Shown: piece after piece, positions 14,908 to 23,246 of the stretch
How the letters are laid out: each line of letters begins with the position of its first letter
Numbering within the stretch: the stretch's first letter is position 1
Source of the DNA: an uncultured Lachnospiraceae bacterium
GTDB taxonomy: Bacteria; Bacillota; Clostridia; Lachnospirales; Lachnospiraceae
Length of the DNA: 46,573 bases
Direction: 5' to 3'
NCBI GenBank assembly: GCA_900314445.1
Contig: OMVA01000072.1
Coordinates: forward strand, 1 to 46,573
The notes under the pieces: model-generated
Seen by the model: the letters and a program-made list of their open reading frames with translations, nothing else
The model's database searches: none
What the model was told of the DNA's origin: nothing
Made by a program: the position numbers and the translations under genes

Positions 14908-16656
14908 TTAGTTCAGATACTTGCTGTAATACTCTTCATAAAGCTTTTCGTTTTCTGGAGTCTTACGAAGCTTGATATCGTGCATGTATTTACGTGAATC
15001 CATATTGATGGAAGATACACGAAGTACAATGGCTGCGATATTCATGGAGTGATCACCGATACGCTCACAAGAGTAGAGGATATCATTGAAGATGAATCCC
15101 TGCTCTGCAGTACATGTACCAGCTGCGAGACGTTCTACGTGATTTTCCTTGTAAGTTTCACACATTACAGAAATTACATTTTGCAGTGGTTCAATCTTAC
15201 GAGCGATGTCAACATTACCGCTACGGTAGCAGGCAACAGCCATACGATAAATTTCCTGACAAGCATGAATGATCTTTTCTTCGTCCTTCTTAGCATCCTC
15301 AGAAAATTTGATTTTCTTTTCTGCCATTTCGTTGCATGACTTAGAGATGTAAGAAGCGTGGTCGGCAAGTCTTTCGAATTCTCCAATACCCTGAAGAATT
15401 TTAGTAGCCTTTTTCTTATCCTGTTCTGATAAGTGCTGAGTTGTTGTCAGCTTCATCAGATATCCGCCGATATGATCTTCGTAATCATCAATCTTATGTT
15501 CGTTGTTCTGAATATAAGTGAACTGGTCTGCATCAAAGCCATCCAGTAACATTTCAGTAGAAGCTTCCAGACCGTTGAAGGCTTTATCTACCATCTTAGT
15601 CATGGAGTTCTCTACCTCAGAAAGAGCGATAGCAGGTGTTGCCATCAAACGTTCGTCCAGGAAGATTTCCTGCTCTTCCTTCTCGTCTGGGAAGAGTTTC
15701 ATTGCAAGTTTAACGAAGAGCTTCTGGAACCAGATCAGCACAGCTGTGTTTACTACGTTGAAGATGGTATGGAAAAGCGCGATGTTAAATGTGCTTGCCG
15801 TTTTGTCTAAGAAACTAAAGTGCATAAAGGTGTTGAGACCGTAGAAGATAATCAACCACAGAATGGTACCAACAACCTTGATGGCTACGTGGATTGCAGC
15901 AACTCTCTTTGCCTTACGGTTTACACCGATACAAGAGAGGATAGCAGTCATACATGTACCAATATTTGCACCCATAATAATAGGAATACCCATTGTCATT
16001 GTGATTTGACCTGTCATTGACAGACCCTGCAGGATACCGATGGAAGCTGCGGAAGACTGGATGATACCAGTAATCAAAGTACCAACAAGTACACCAACAA
16101 GTGGATTGTTAAAGCTTTCCATCATCTTAGAGAAGGCCGGCAGATCGGCAAGAGGTGCCATGGCATCTGACATAAATGTCATACCTTCCATAAGGATACA
16201 GAAACCAACAGCCATAGTACCGATATCTTTTGTTCTCTGCTTCTTTGCAAGCATGATCATAATTGTTCCGATCAAGGCAAAAATCATAGAGAAGTACTTT
16301 GGTTTCATCAGATCCATCCAGACATTACCACCCTTGATACCTGTAAGGGACAGGATCCAGGTTGTAAGTGTTGTTCCAACGTCAGCACCGAATATAACAC
16401 TGACTGTCTGAATCAGTTCCATAATGCCTGAGTTTACAAAACCAACCAGCATTACAGTGGTAGCAGATGAGGACTGAATAGCGATGGTGACAACCATACC
16501 AACTATGAAGCCTTTCGCCGGATTATCAGTTACTTTCTTGAGTAGTTTTTCAAGTGATCCGCCGGCCATTTTTTCCAAAGAACTGGAAAGTTGGCTCATT
16601 CCAAACAGGAAGAAGGCCAGTCCGCCGAACAATTGAACAATGTTTAAAATAGACAC
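14908..16656 (-). CDS. Na+/phosphate cotransporter family protein with PhoU-like domain
   Basis: 582 residues. Two inverted repeats carry the family QSSS motif: IQSSSATTVMLVGF near residue 62 and IIQSSAASIGIL near residue 200. Each repeat has several membrane helices. The C-terminal about 210 residues (from ALSEVENSMTKMVDKAFNG) form a helical PhoU-like domain. Members import phosphate with sodium in low-affinity uptake. The start is GTG at 16656, eight bases after AGGGG; an in-frame ATG further upstream (16704) lacks a site and would add a non-conserved leader. GCAAATG-type repeats lie on both sides of the gene (16719-16725 and 14843-14897). It is monocistronic. Confidence 0.88.
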   Translation of the reverse strand: MSILNIVQLFGGLAFFLFGMSQLSSSLEKMAGGSLEKLLKKVTDNPAKGFIVGMVVTIAIQSSSATTVMLVGFVNSGIMELIQTVSVIFGADVGTTLTTWILSLTGIKGGNVWMDLMKPKYFSMIFALIGTIMIMLAKKQRTKDIGTMAVGFCILMEGMTFMSDAMAPLADLPAFSKMMESFNNPLVGVLVGTLITGIIQSSAASIGILQGLSMTGQITMTMGIPIIMGANIGTCMTAILSCIGVNRKAKRVAAIHVAIKVVGTILWLIIFYGLNTFMHFSFLDKTASTFNIALFHTIFNVVNTAVLIWFQKLFVKLAMKLFPDEKEEQEIFLDERLMATPAIALSEVENSMTKMVDKAFNGLEASTEMLLDGFDADQFTYIQNNEHKIDDYEDHIGGYLMKLTTTQHLSEQDKKKATKILQGIGEFERLADHASYISKSCNEMAEKKIKFSEDAKKDEEKIIHACQEIYRMAVACYRSGNVDIARKIEPLQNVISVMCETYKENHVERLAAGTCTAEQGFIFNDILYSCERIGDHSMNIAAIVLRVSSINMDSRKYMHDIKLRKTPENEKLYEEYYSKYLN

Positions 16657-16945
16657 ATCGAATTCCCCTTTGAATAAAAAAAATTTTGTGCCACAAATGT
16701 CCATCCGGTGAGAGAGTACATTTGCAATATTTAGTTTATAATTTTAATCACGCATTTTGGCGCAATCATAATCATTTTAGCATAATTTGTAAAAAGAAAA
16801 AGAGATTTTTAATTGTGCACCCTAGAAACTTGTCAAATTGATACAAAAGACATTAAAATGTGAAGTTGGGAAATGTTGGGAAGATATTTTCAATATAGAA
16901 TATCAGTAGTATTTAGCATGAGAATGCTAAGGAGAAATTTGAGAA

Positions 16946-17431
16946 ATGAATAAAAATAGTTTTTTACGTATTGTGAAGTATTTGCTGGTGGCAGCATCAG
17001 CCGGCATTATTGAGTTCGGCACATTTACGTTGCTTACTTTAATGGGTGTATGGCCATATTGGCCTTGTTATCTGATTGCGCTGGTTTTCAGTGTGCTTTG
17101 GAATTTTACATTAAACAGGAAGTATACATTCCGGTCTACAGCAAACGTTCCTGTAGCCATGTTTAAGGTTGCTGTTTATTATGCAATCTTTACACCACTG
17201 ACAACCATTGGCGGAAATTATCTGGCAGAAAGTATGGGATGGAATGATTTCCTGGTAACCATTATGAATATGCTACTAAATTGTTTGACAGAATATTTAT
17301 ATCAGCGCTATGTGGTATTTGGAAAAACGATTGATACCAGAGTGGATTCTGAAGATGGTGTAGCTGTTGACCAGGACAAGGCCATAGAAGTTCAGGACGA
17401 ATCTTTAGATGACCAGGGCTGGGAAGAATAG
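16946..17431 (+). CDS. GtrA-family membrane protein
   Basis: 161 residues with four membrane helices (about 9-28, 36-55, 73-92, 100-118). FxxVGxxxxxxxF-like starts and NRKYTFRS, VLNRxxTF-type, are the GtrA/DPMS family marks; here LNRKYTFRST at about residue 52. GtrA proteins help move lipid-linked sugars across the membrane or assist cell-surface glycan synthesis. The C-terminal 35 residues are acidic and non-conserved. ATG 16946 follows AAGGAGAAATTTGAGAA. No glycosyltransferase is adjacent; the following gene is a zinc-ribbon membrane protein 27 bases on. Confidence 0.85.
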   Translation: MNKNSFLRIVKYLLVAASAGIIEFGTFTLLTLMGVWPYWPCYLIALVFSVLWNFTLNRKYTFRSTANVPVAMFKVAVYYAIFTPLTTIGGNYLAESMGWNDFLVTIMNMLLNCLTEYLYQRYVVFGKTIDTRVDSEDGVAVDQDKAIEVQDESLDDQGWEE

Positions 17432-17458
17432 ATAATAAATTTCATAGGGGGGAGAATT

Positions 17459-19555
17459 ATGTTTCGGTGTTTGGCATGTGGCGGCGAATTGAGATTTGAT
17501 GTTGTAAGCCAGAAAATGAAATGTGATTCCTGCAGAGCATTATTTACAATTGATGAGATGCAGAAGAAGTTAATTGAGGGAACAGAAAGCGCTGGTTACG
17601 CAGAAGAAGGTCTGTCCCAGGCTGAGAAATTTAAACATCAGCAGAAATTAGAAGACAATATGGAAGTGAATGGTATTGAGAATCTGGGGAAAGCTCCAGA
17701 AAAAGATAACCAGGATTCTTCCGAGAAAGAAAAGTATTCCCAGGCAGAGGAGTATATGCAGGGGAGTCTGTTTCAGAAAGAGCAGGGAAGCGAAGATGGA
17801 GAACTGAACTTCTCGTCCTTTATGGATTCTGTGGAAGATAATTTAGACGAATTAGAAGAAGCTCAGGAAAAACTGGAGGAGGCCCGGGAAAAAGAAGCGG
17901 AAATTCAAAAAGAAAAAGCCTATACCAGTAAGTTTGCCAAGACCCTGTATTCGCAGGACTATAGTGATACAGATTATCATTCTGATAATAAGATGGATGA
18001 ATGCGGTGACAGTTTTGACAGTGCAAAGGATGGGGAAGATCTTTCTTCTTTAAAGAGAGTGGAATACTCGGAGTTTGCCAGTCGTAAAACAATGAAGGTA
18101 ACGGTGTTTCGTTGTCCTCAGTGTGGCGGTGAAATATATTCCAATGATGATACGGCAGCTGGTTTCTGTTCCTATTGTGGTGCGTCCACTGTGCTGGAAT
18201 CCCGTGTCACAGATATCAATCAGCCAGATTTAATCATACCTTTTAAGATTTCAAAAGAAGCGGCTCTTGCTGCCGTGCAGAAAGAGGCCTCTCGTTCAAT
18301 CTATTCACCAAGAGATATTCGTGCACCAAAGAATCTGAATCAGGTGCGTGGTATTTATATGCCTTATTGGATTTATGATCTGGATGAATCCAGAAACTTT
18401 ACCTACAAGGCAAAATACGTCATTGGAAAAGGTGATGACTCGGAAGTAAAAACTTTTCGGTGTGTGAATTCAAGAAAATGTACTCTGGAGGGTCTGGCCT
18501 TCGACGGTTCCTATGATTTTTCGGATGACTTAAGTCGTGGTATTGAACCCTATGACACAAATTATATGAAGGAGTTTTCTCCTTTATACTTAAGCGGCTT
18601 CTATGCGGATGTGGCTGATGTATCTCCAGATACCTATCGCCCAGATGCTGCGGCCCTTATGAAAAAACTGGTGCTCCAGTCTGTAAAGGACAATGTGGAA
18701 CTATCCAGTTACGGAAACGCAAGCCTTGTTAAAGAAAGTGAAGTAGAGGCAAAAATTTTCCCTAAGGTAAATAAAATTCGTAGAGCGGTATTCCCAGTCT
18801 GGTTCATGGTATTTCGAACCAAAGACCGTGTTGCCTATGGAGCGGTGAATGGTGCAACGGGAAAGGTTGCATTGGATCTACCAATTAGTATTGGCAAGTT
18901 CATTACCGGAACCGCCATATTTACGGCAATCATATTTGCGTTCCTATCTACTTTCCTGAAACCAAGACCAGGTCTTTTGCTCTTTATTGCAGCCCTGATT
19001 TCTCTTTATGAGATGTCTTCCAACAATGAAGAAATCAGGCAGATTTGTACGAGAATTAACGGCAAGTTTGCTGCTGGTCGAAGAATGGAAAGTTTTATTG
19101 CGGAATACAAGCGCAAAAGGCGAAATGAAATTCTCAACATGATATTTGCTAATATGGTACTGGTTCTTTATGTTCTCTTTAATATCACACTTGGAGATAT
19201 GAAGCTGGTATCTAAAGTCTTCCTGGTCCTTACAGATGTGGACTATTTCATGCTGATTATGCTGATCATGTTAATTATTGGCTGCATTTTTTACATTCTG
19301 GGCCTGCGAAATTTTGCCAAATGTGATGAACTAAAGGGGCTACCTTGTTCCACCTTGAATCTGATTTCACTGATTCTTTTGTTCCTGGTATCCTTGCTGG
19401 CACCTCAGGATAAAATGATGGTATCTGGTGCCGTGATTATTTCTTTACTTAGTATTTTGATTTTGCAGTTTGATACCATTGCAAAATATAACATTTTGAC
19501 AACACAGCCATTGCCTCAGTTCACGACGCATATAGGAGATCATGATTATGAATAG
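17459..19555 (+). CDS. large zinc-ribbon membrane protein, unknown function
   Basis: 698 residues. Two zinc ribbons: C4/C7 and C22/C25 (FRCLACGGELRF, then KCDSC), and a second near residue 218 (FRCPQCGGEIYSN, then FCSYCG). Between them lies an acidic, coiled-coil-like stretch (about 45-205, Glu/Lys/Asp rich: EEAQEKLEEAREKEAEIQKE). After ribbon two comes an alpha/beta domain and four C-terminal membrane helices (about 480-500, 560-580, 600-620, 645-690). Such proteins are usually misnamed TFIIB- or PriA-like from the ribbon alone. I assign no function. The next gene starts inside its last codons, showing translational coupling. Confidence 0.75.
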   Translation: MFRCLACGGELRFDVVSQKMKCDSCRALFTIDEMQKKLIEGTESAGYAEEGLSQAEKFKHQQKLEDNMEVNGIENLGKAPEKDNQDSSEKEKYSQAEEYMQGSLFQKEQGSEDGELNFSSFMDSVEDNLDELEEAQEKLEEAREKEAEIQKEKAYTSKFAKTLYSQDYSDTDYHSDNKMDECGDSFDSAKDGEDLSSLKRVEYSEFASRKTMKVTVFRCPQCGGEIYSNDDTAAGFCSYCGASTVLESRVTDINQPDLIIPFKISKEAALAAVQKEASRSIYSPRDIRAPKNLNQVRGIYMPYWIYDLDESRNFTYKAKYVIGKGDDSEVKTFRCVNSRKCTLEGLAFDGSYDFSDDLSRGIEPYDTNYMKEFSPLYLSGFYADVADVSPDTYRPDAAALMKKLVLQSVKDNVELSSYGNASLVKESEVEAKIFPKVNKIRRAVFPVWFMVFRTKDRVAYGAVNGATGKVALDLPISIGKFITGTAIFTAIIFAFLSTFLKPRPGLLLFIAALISLYEMSSNNEEIRQICTRINGKFAAGRRMESFIAEYKRKRRNEILNMIFANMVLVLYVLFNITLGDMKLVSKVFLVLTDVDYFMLIMLIMLIIGCIFYILGLRNFAKCDELKGLPCSTLNLISLILLFLVSLLAPQDKMMVSGAVIISLLSILILQFDTIAKYNILTTQPLPQFTTHIGDHDYE

Positions 19556-19742
19556 TTTATTTGTATTTTTACTTTCTCTGATTTTAGCGATGATGTTGAA
19601 TTTCCTTTTGGTTAAAGTAACCACAAGACGTAAAGTTGCCAAGACTCTGGATCTTAAGTGGGCAGGTCGCTATCTGGATGATTTCCAGGATCCTGTTCGC
19701 CAGGAAGAAGTTGGAAGCATCAGCGATCGTTTTAAGTTTTAA
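19542..19742 (+). CDS. small membrane protein coupled to the zinc-ribbon protein
   Basis: 66 residues (or 64 from ATG 19548). One membrane helix at about residues 4-24 and a charged tail ending DPVRQEEVGSISDRFKF. The start overlaps the upstream gene's last 14 bases and AGGAG lies just before it, so translation is coupled. The tail is hydrophilic. The function is unknown; genes this tightly linked often encode partners. Confidence 0.7.
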   Translation: MIMNSLFVFLLSLILAMMLNFLLVKVTTRRKVAKTLDLKWAGRYLDDFQDPVRQEEVGSISDRFKF

Positions 19743-19844
19743 AGAAAATGTCATAAAACTGATACAAATAGTAAGAACTTAATAAATAAATATAAGAATT
19801 CTTGTTAGATTGGCGAGAAAGTTTTTATTATTTGGAGCAAAAAA

Positions 19845-19915
19845 AGGCGCCAATGAAAGAGGCACCAATGAAAGAGGCGGATAGATTAGTTTCTATCCTT
19901 CGCAGAGTTGGTGCC
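19845..19915 (+). repeat. 15-bp tandem repeat folding into a long hairpin
   Basis: AGGCGCCAATGAAAG and AGGCACCAATGAAAG stand in tandem (19845-19874). GGCACCAA (19861-19868) pairs with TTGGTGCC (19908-19915), and inside it GGATAG pairs with CTATCC. CTTTCTT follows. It may terminate the upstream operon. Confidence 0.7.
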
Positions 19916-19941
19916 TTTCTTATGTAATGTGGGAGATAATT

Positions 19942-21132
19942 GTGGACACAAATCTTAAGCAAAAAAAGATTTTGATGAAATCAAGTCAGAATCAAAAAAT
20001 GAAAGATGCATATACTGCATTCGAGAAGAATCTATCTACGAGTATGTTTGTTTGCATTCTTCTGGTACTGGTAGGAGAAATTATTTATTTTTTTGCCCTG
20101 AAAAAACAGATATTTCTAAGGAAAGAAATGCTGGCATATATTTTACGTTATATTGTTTCTCCATTTATCGTTAATATGATCTGTTGGTGTATCTGGCGCC
20201 TGGTTTTAGTCAAGAGTAAGGACGATTTTGCCAGAGCTTTAACCGCCCTCTTATCCATGTTGTTCATTGGTGCCAATATTCTGATAACTCATAATGTTCT
20301 TACCGGCCTTTACGCGGTGCTGGTAGTTGTGCCTTTTATTGCCTTGGTTTATGAGAATCGTAGAATTACAAGGATAACATTTGGTGCCACTGTTTTGGTA
20401 TATGCCATCAGCATGGTTATCATTTATTTCTGGTCAGAAAATCTTCCGAATCGTTTTGTCTTAAATGCAGTTGCAGGTGCTTCGGCGATTTCCATTGCAG
20501 CTGTCATTGTCTTTCATGTAGAGCGCTTCACAATTCGTAGAAAACATCTTGTGGATGAAGGATACCAGGAGAATCTGCAGCTACAGAAGGATGCCCGTTA
20601 CGATAAGCTCACAGGCGTTATGAATTATGCGGGATTCCTGGCAATGATTGAATGCTTCCTGAGTATTGATGTTAAGGATAATGTAGGAGATGACTACATT
20701 AAGGTTGTTGAAAATACACCAATCCAGGCAAATGAACTGCCCGGCGATGTATATCTCTCCATTTTAGATCTGGATCATTTCAAATTAGTAAATGACGAGT
20801 TCGGTCATGATGTGGGAAACATTGTTCTGGAAAGAATGGGAAAAATTCTTCAGCAGTATACAGGTAATAATATGCAGACTGCTCGCTTTGGCGGAGAGGA
20901 ATTTATCATTGTCTTTTACAGAACGGATTATGATGAGGCTATGAGAACCCTGAAGGAGATTCATGATACATTTGGAAATTATTATTTCCCAGAAGTGAAG
21001 AAGAAGCTTTCCTTCAGTGCAGGTCTTGCCAAGTTCGAAAATGGCATGACTTTAAAAGAACTCTTTAATAAGGCGGATCAGGCTTTATATCATTCTAAGA
21101 ATAACGGAAGAAATCAGATTACGGTGGCTTAG
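19942..21132 (+). CDS. membrane-bound diguanylate cyclase (GGDEF)
   Basis: 396 residues. Six hydrophobic helices (about 33-200) precede a GGDEF domain (about 215-396). The active-site loop is ARFGGEEFIIVF (GGEEF), so catalysis of two GTP to c-di-GMP is plausible. The inhibitory RxxD site is absent (GNNM at that place). Between KLTGVMNYAGF and LSILDLDHFKLVNDEFGHD the domain has a loop of about 45 residues, longer than usual; the loop DNA contains a GCAAATG element in frame (20727-20742, QANELP). GTG 19942 is chosen because GGGAG lies six bases upstream; ATG 19927 has none. Confidence 0.88.
   Translation: MDTNLKQKKILMKSSQNQKMKDAYTAFEKNLSTSMFVCILLVLVGEIIYFFALKKQIFLRKEMLAYILRYIVSPFIVNMICWCIWRLVLVKSKDDFARALTALLSMLFIGANILITHNVLTGLYAVLVVVPFIALVYENRRITRITFGATVLVYAISMVIIYFWSENLPNRFVLNAVAGASAISIAAVIVFHVERFTIRRKHLVDEGYQENLQLQKDARYDKLTGVMNYAGFLAMIECFLSIDVKDNVGDDYIKVVENTPIQANELPGDVYLSILDLDHFKLVNDEFGHDVGNIVLERMGKILQQYTGNNMQTARFGGEEFIIVFYRTDYDEAMRTLKEIHDTFGNYYFPEVKKKLSFSAGLAKFENGMTLKELFNKADQALYHSKNNGRNQITVA
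20727..20742. repeat. GCAAATG element inside the GGDEF gene
   Basis: GGCAAATGAACTGCCC, identical over 16 bases to 7766-7781, read in frame as part of an enlarged loop in the cyclase domain. Confidence 0.6.
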
Positions 21133-21165
21133 TAAGGACACGTAATCTTCGAAAAACTGCTTTTT

Positions 21166-21186
21166 CCTGCACAGTTCATTTGCAGG
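21166..21186 (+). repeat. GCAAATG-family hairpin after the GGDEF gene
   Basis: CCTGCA and TGCAGG enclose CAGTTCATT, so the loop and right arm make CAGTTCATTTGC. It begins 34 bases after the stop codon. Confidence 0.7.
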
Positions 21187-21203
21187 AATCCATAGAAAAT
21201 CTG

Positions 21204-21247
21204 GGTCCATGCTCTCCTCTTTGGGGAGTGCATGGATTCTTTTTTTT
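21204..21247 (+). terminator. terminator of the GGDEF gene
   Basis: GTCCATGC-t-CTCC pairs with GGAG-t-GCATGGAT and is followed by TCTTTTTTT. Confidence 0.88.
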
Positions 21248-21298
21248 ATGTTAAAATATGTATGTTGAAAACGTGGGTATTTATTAATTTTTGGGAAA

Positions 21299-21997
21299 AT
21301 GGGTGATGCTATGAAAAAGAATCTGAATTATATTTTGCTGGGGCTTGCAGGCCTCTTACTAATCGCCACAATTGTGATTTCTCTTACCCTGGGTAAGAAG
21401 AAACCAGAGGCCACTAGTCAGGCAAGCACAGAGCGAAAGTCTATTATGCCAACAATCACCACAGAAGTGGTGGTGGAAATCACGGATGAGGAAGTGGAAC
21501 AGGCCCTGGAGCCAGTATCTGAACTGATCACCATGAACTACCGCTACAAGGATGTTGGTTCTTACACCTCTTATAAAACTTGGTTCGATGATGAGAAAAT
21601 TCCATTTACAACCGACTACCAGCTCTTTACCTACACAGGTACTGTGAAGCTGGGATATGACTTCTCCAAGGTGACTTATTCCGTGGACAATGAAAATAAG
21701 AAAATAACCGTAACCCTGCCTGAGGTAGAGGTCATTGCAAATGAGATTGACCACGATTCCTTTGAAGTGCAGGATGAGAAGTCTTCTGTTTTTAATCAGC
21801 AGAGCTTTGATGATTTTGCCTCTGTGGAAAATGAACTGATCGAAAAGAAGAATGCAGAAGTGCTTGCCGATGATGAAGCAGTGGAAGAGGCAAGTCAGAA
21901 TGCAGAACTGATTATGAAGGACTTCCTTCAGCAGAATGAAAAGTTTGATGAATACGACATTGTTTTCCTGAAGGCGAAGGATTCTAAGGGAGAATAG
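21299..21997 (+). CDS. DUF4230-like membrane-anchored protein
   Basis: 232 residues. An N-terminal membrane helix (about residues 8-30) is followed by an exported or cytoplasmic domain of about 200 residues with LITMNYRYKDVGSYTSYKTW, then YTGTVKLGYDFSKVTY and ITVTLPEVEVIANEID, which fits the DUF4230 family. The C-terminal half is helical and acidic. The function is unknown. ATG 21299 and ATG 21311 are both possible; 21311 has GGGTGAT just upstream and gives a tidier N-terminus (MKKNLNY). It is followed at 14 bases by another membrane protein and probably shares its transcript. Confidence 0.65.
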   Translation: MGDAMKKNLNYILLGLAGLLLIATIVISLTLGKKKPEATSQASTERKSIMPTITTEVVVEITDEEVEQALEPVSELITMNYRYKDVGSYTSYKTWFDDEKIPFTTDYQLFTYTGTVKLGYDFSKVTYSVDNENKKITVTLPEVEVIANEIDHDSFEVQDEKSSVFNQQSFDDFASVENELIEKKNAEVLADDEAVEEASQNAELIMKDFLQQNEKFDEYDIVFLKAKDSKGE

Positions 21998-22011
21998 GAA
22001 GAGGAAAATAG

Positions 22012-22830
22012 ATGACAAATTATTTTAAGAAGAATAGTAATCAGTTAATCGTAGTACTGGTATTTCTGGTACTGGCCATTTTTTCATTTTTTGCCATGTC
22101 CAAGATTTATGATGCAAAGCCATGGTTCCCAGGAGCTAGCCAGTCTTTAGATGATAAGAAGCTGGAAGTTATGGGACTTGCTTCTTCGTCCACAGGTGCC
22201 AGTGTTGCCATTACCCTTTTACCAGGGGATATTGGAACGACAGTTGCGGATAAGATGGCAGATTTAAGCGGATATTTCATTATGATTGTTATTGTGATTT
22301 ATCTGGAAAAATTCCTTATGTTATTTGCAGGTACTTTAGTATTCAAAGTCTTGATTCCAGTGTCCTGTCTTGCCTTTATTGTGGGAATTCTTTTCCCAAG
22401 GATCAGGTACTGGGCCAACCAGATGGGAGCAAAACTTCTGGTGATGGCGGTTCTTTTCCTTTTCATTATTCCTCTTTCTGTGGGCATATCCAATAAGATT
22501 GACCAGTCACATCAGGCTGACTGGAACCAGACCATTGAAAATGCAAAGCAGAGTGCGGAAGAAATTCAAAATTCAGATCAGAGTATTCTGGAGACTGTAC
22601 AGAGTGCAGCAACAGCCTTTGTGGAAACATTTAAAGAACTGTTAAATGACATGATTGATGCCATTGCGGTTCTGATTGTTACTTCTTGTCTGATTCCAGT
22701 TCTGGTAATCCTTTTATATCTGTGGATTATGAAATTACTTTTTGGTTTTTCACCAAGTCTGCCAGCTATGCCAAGGGGAAGTAATTTGACCAAGGCCTAT
22801 CGAAATAAGAAGCATGATATGGATGCCTAA
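22012..22830 (+). CDS. integral membrane protein of unknown function
   Basis: 272 residues. Membrane helices at about 11-30, 90-130 (two), 142-160 and 212-240. An exported loop (31-88) contains KPWFPGASQSLDD. A helical, Glu/Gln-rich stretch (about 165-205) lies between the last two helices. No recognised domain. Its pairing with the DUF4230 gene (14 bases apart) suggests a joint membrane complex. Start ATG 22012 follows GGAAGAGGAAAATAG. Confidence 0.65.
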   Translation: MTNYFKKNSNQLIVVLVFLVLAIFSFFAMSKIYDAKPWFPGASQSLDDKKLEVMGLASSSTGASVAITLLPGDIGTTVADKMADLSGYFIMIVIVIYLEKFLMLFAGTLVFKVLIPVSCLAFIVGILFPRIRYWANQMGAKLLVMAVLFLFIIPLSVGISNKIDQSHQADWNQTIENAKQSAEEIQNSDQSILETVQSAATAFVETFKELLNDMIDAIAVLIVTSCLIPVLVILLYLWIMKLLFGFSPSLPAMPRGSNLTKAYRNKKHDMDA

Positions 22831-22837
22831 TAAAAAA

Positions 22838-22900
22838 GCCCGACAATTTGTCGGGCAAAATATTGGCATTTAGAAAGCCCGGTCTTGGGGAGGCCGGGCT
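22838..22900. terminator. two successive GC-rich hairpins
   Basis: GCCCGACA-ATT-TGTCGGGC (22838-22856), with an A run before it, would terminate on the minus strand. AGCCCGG and CCGGGCT (22876-22900) form a second one. Neither has a plus-strand T run, though they follow a plus-strand gene. Confidence 0.5.
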
Positions 22901-23246
22901 AAATGTGGGGGGAAGGTTATGTTCCTTCTTCTCTTGAAGAAGTTATTATTATGATACATAAAGTTTGTGAAAAAGTTGTGAAATCGATGCGAATTATGCG
23001 TAAATTTTCATACTAAAATTACGCAGGATGCATAGAAGAAATGATAGATTTTATAGGCTTTTCCGGCGAAAATAATAAAAATATGCAGGGGACTGAAACA
23101 GGACTTTGCGTCAGTGCTGGAGTTCGTTTTTATGAATGACAGCAAATTCGTATCAAAAGTTTGCGAAGTTTTGGTAAACTATGATTCGAAGAAAAATGCC
23201 TGGCAAGTTCATTTGCCGGCATTGATTCAGCTAGGAGTATAGACAA
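22901..23246. other. 346-base intergenic leader
   Basis: No gene is seen. The stretch contains GGGGGGAAGG at 22907 followed by a CTTCTTCTCTTGAAGAAG inverted repeat, AT-rich sequence, and at 23201-23217 TGGCAAGTTCATTTGCC, a GCAAATG-family hairpin (GGCAA/TTGCC) 30 bases before the next start. It probably holds the promoter of the three-gene unit that follows. Confidence 0.5.
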
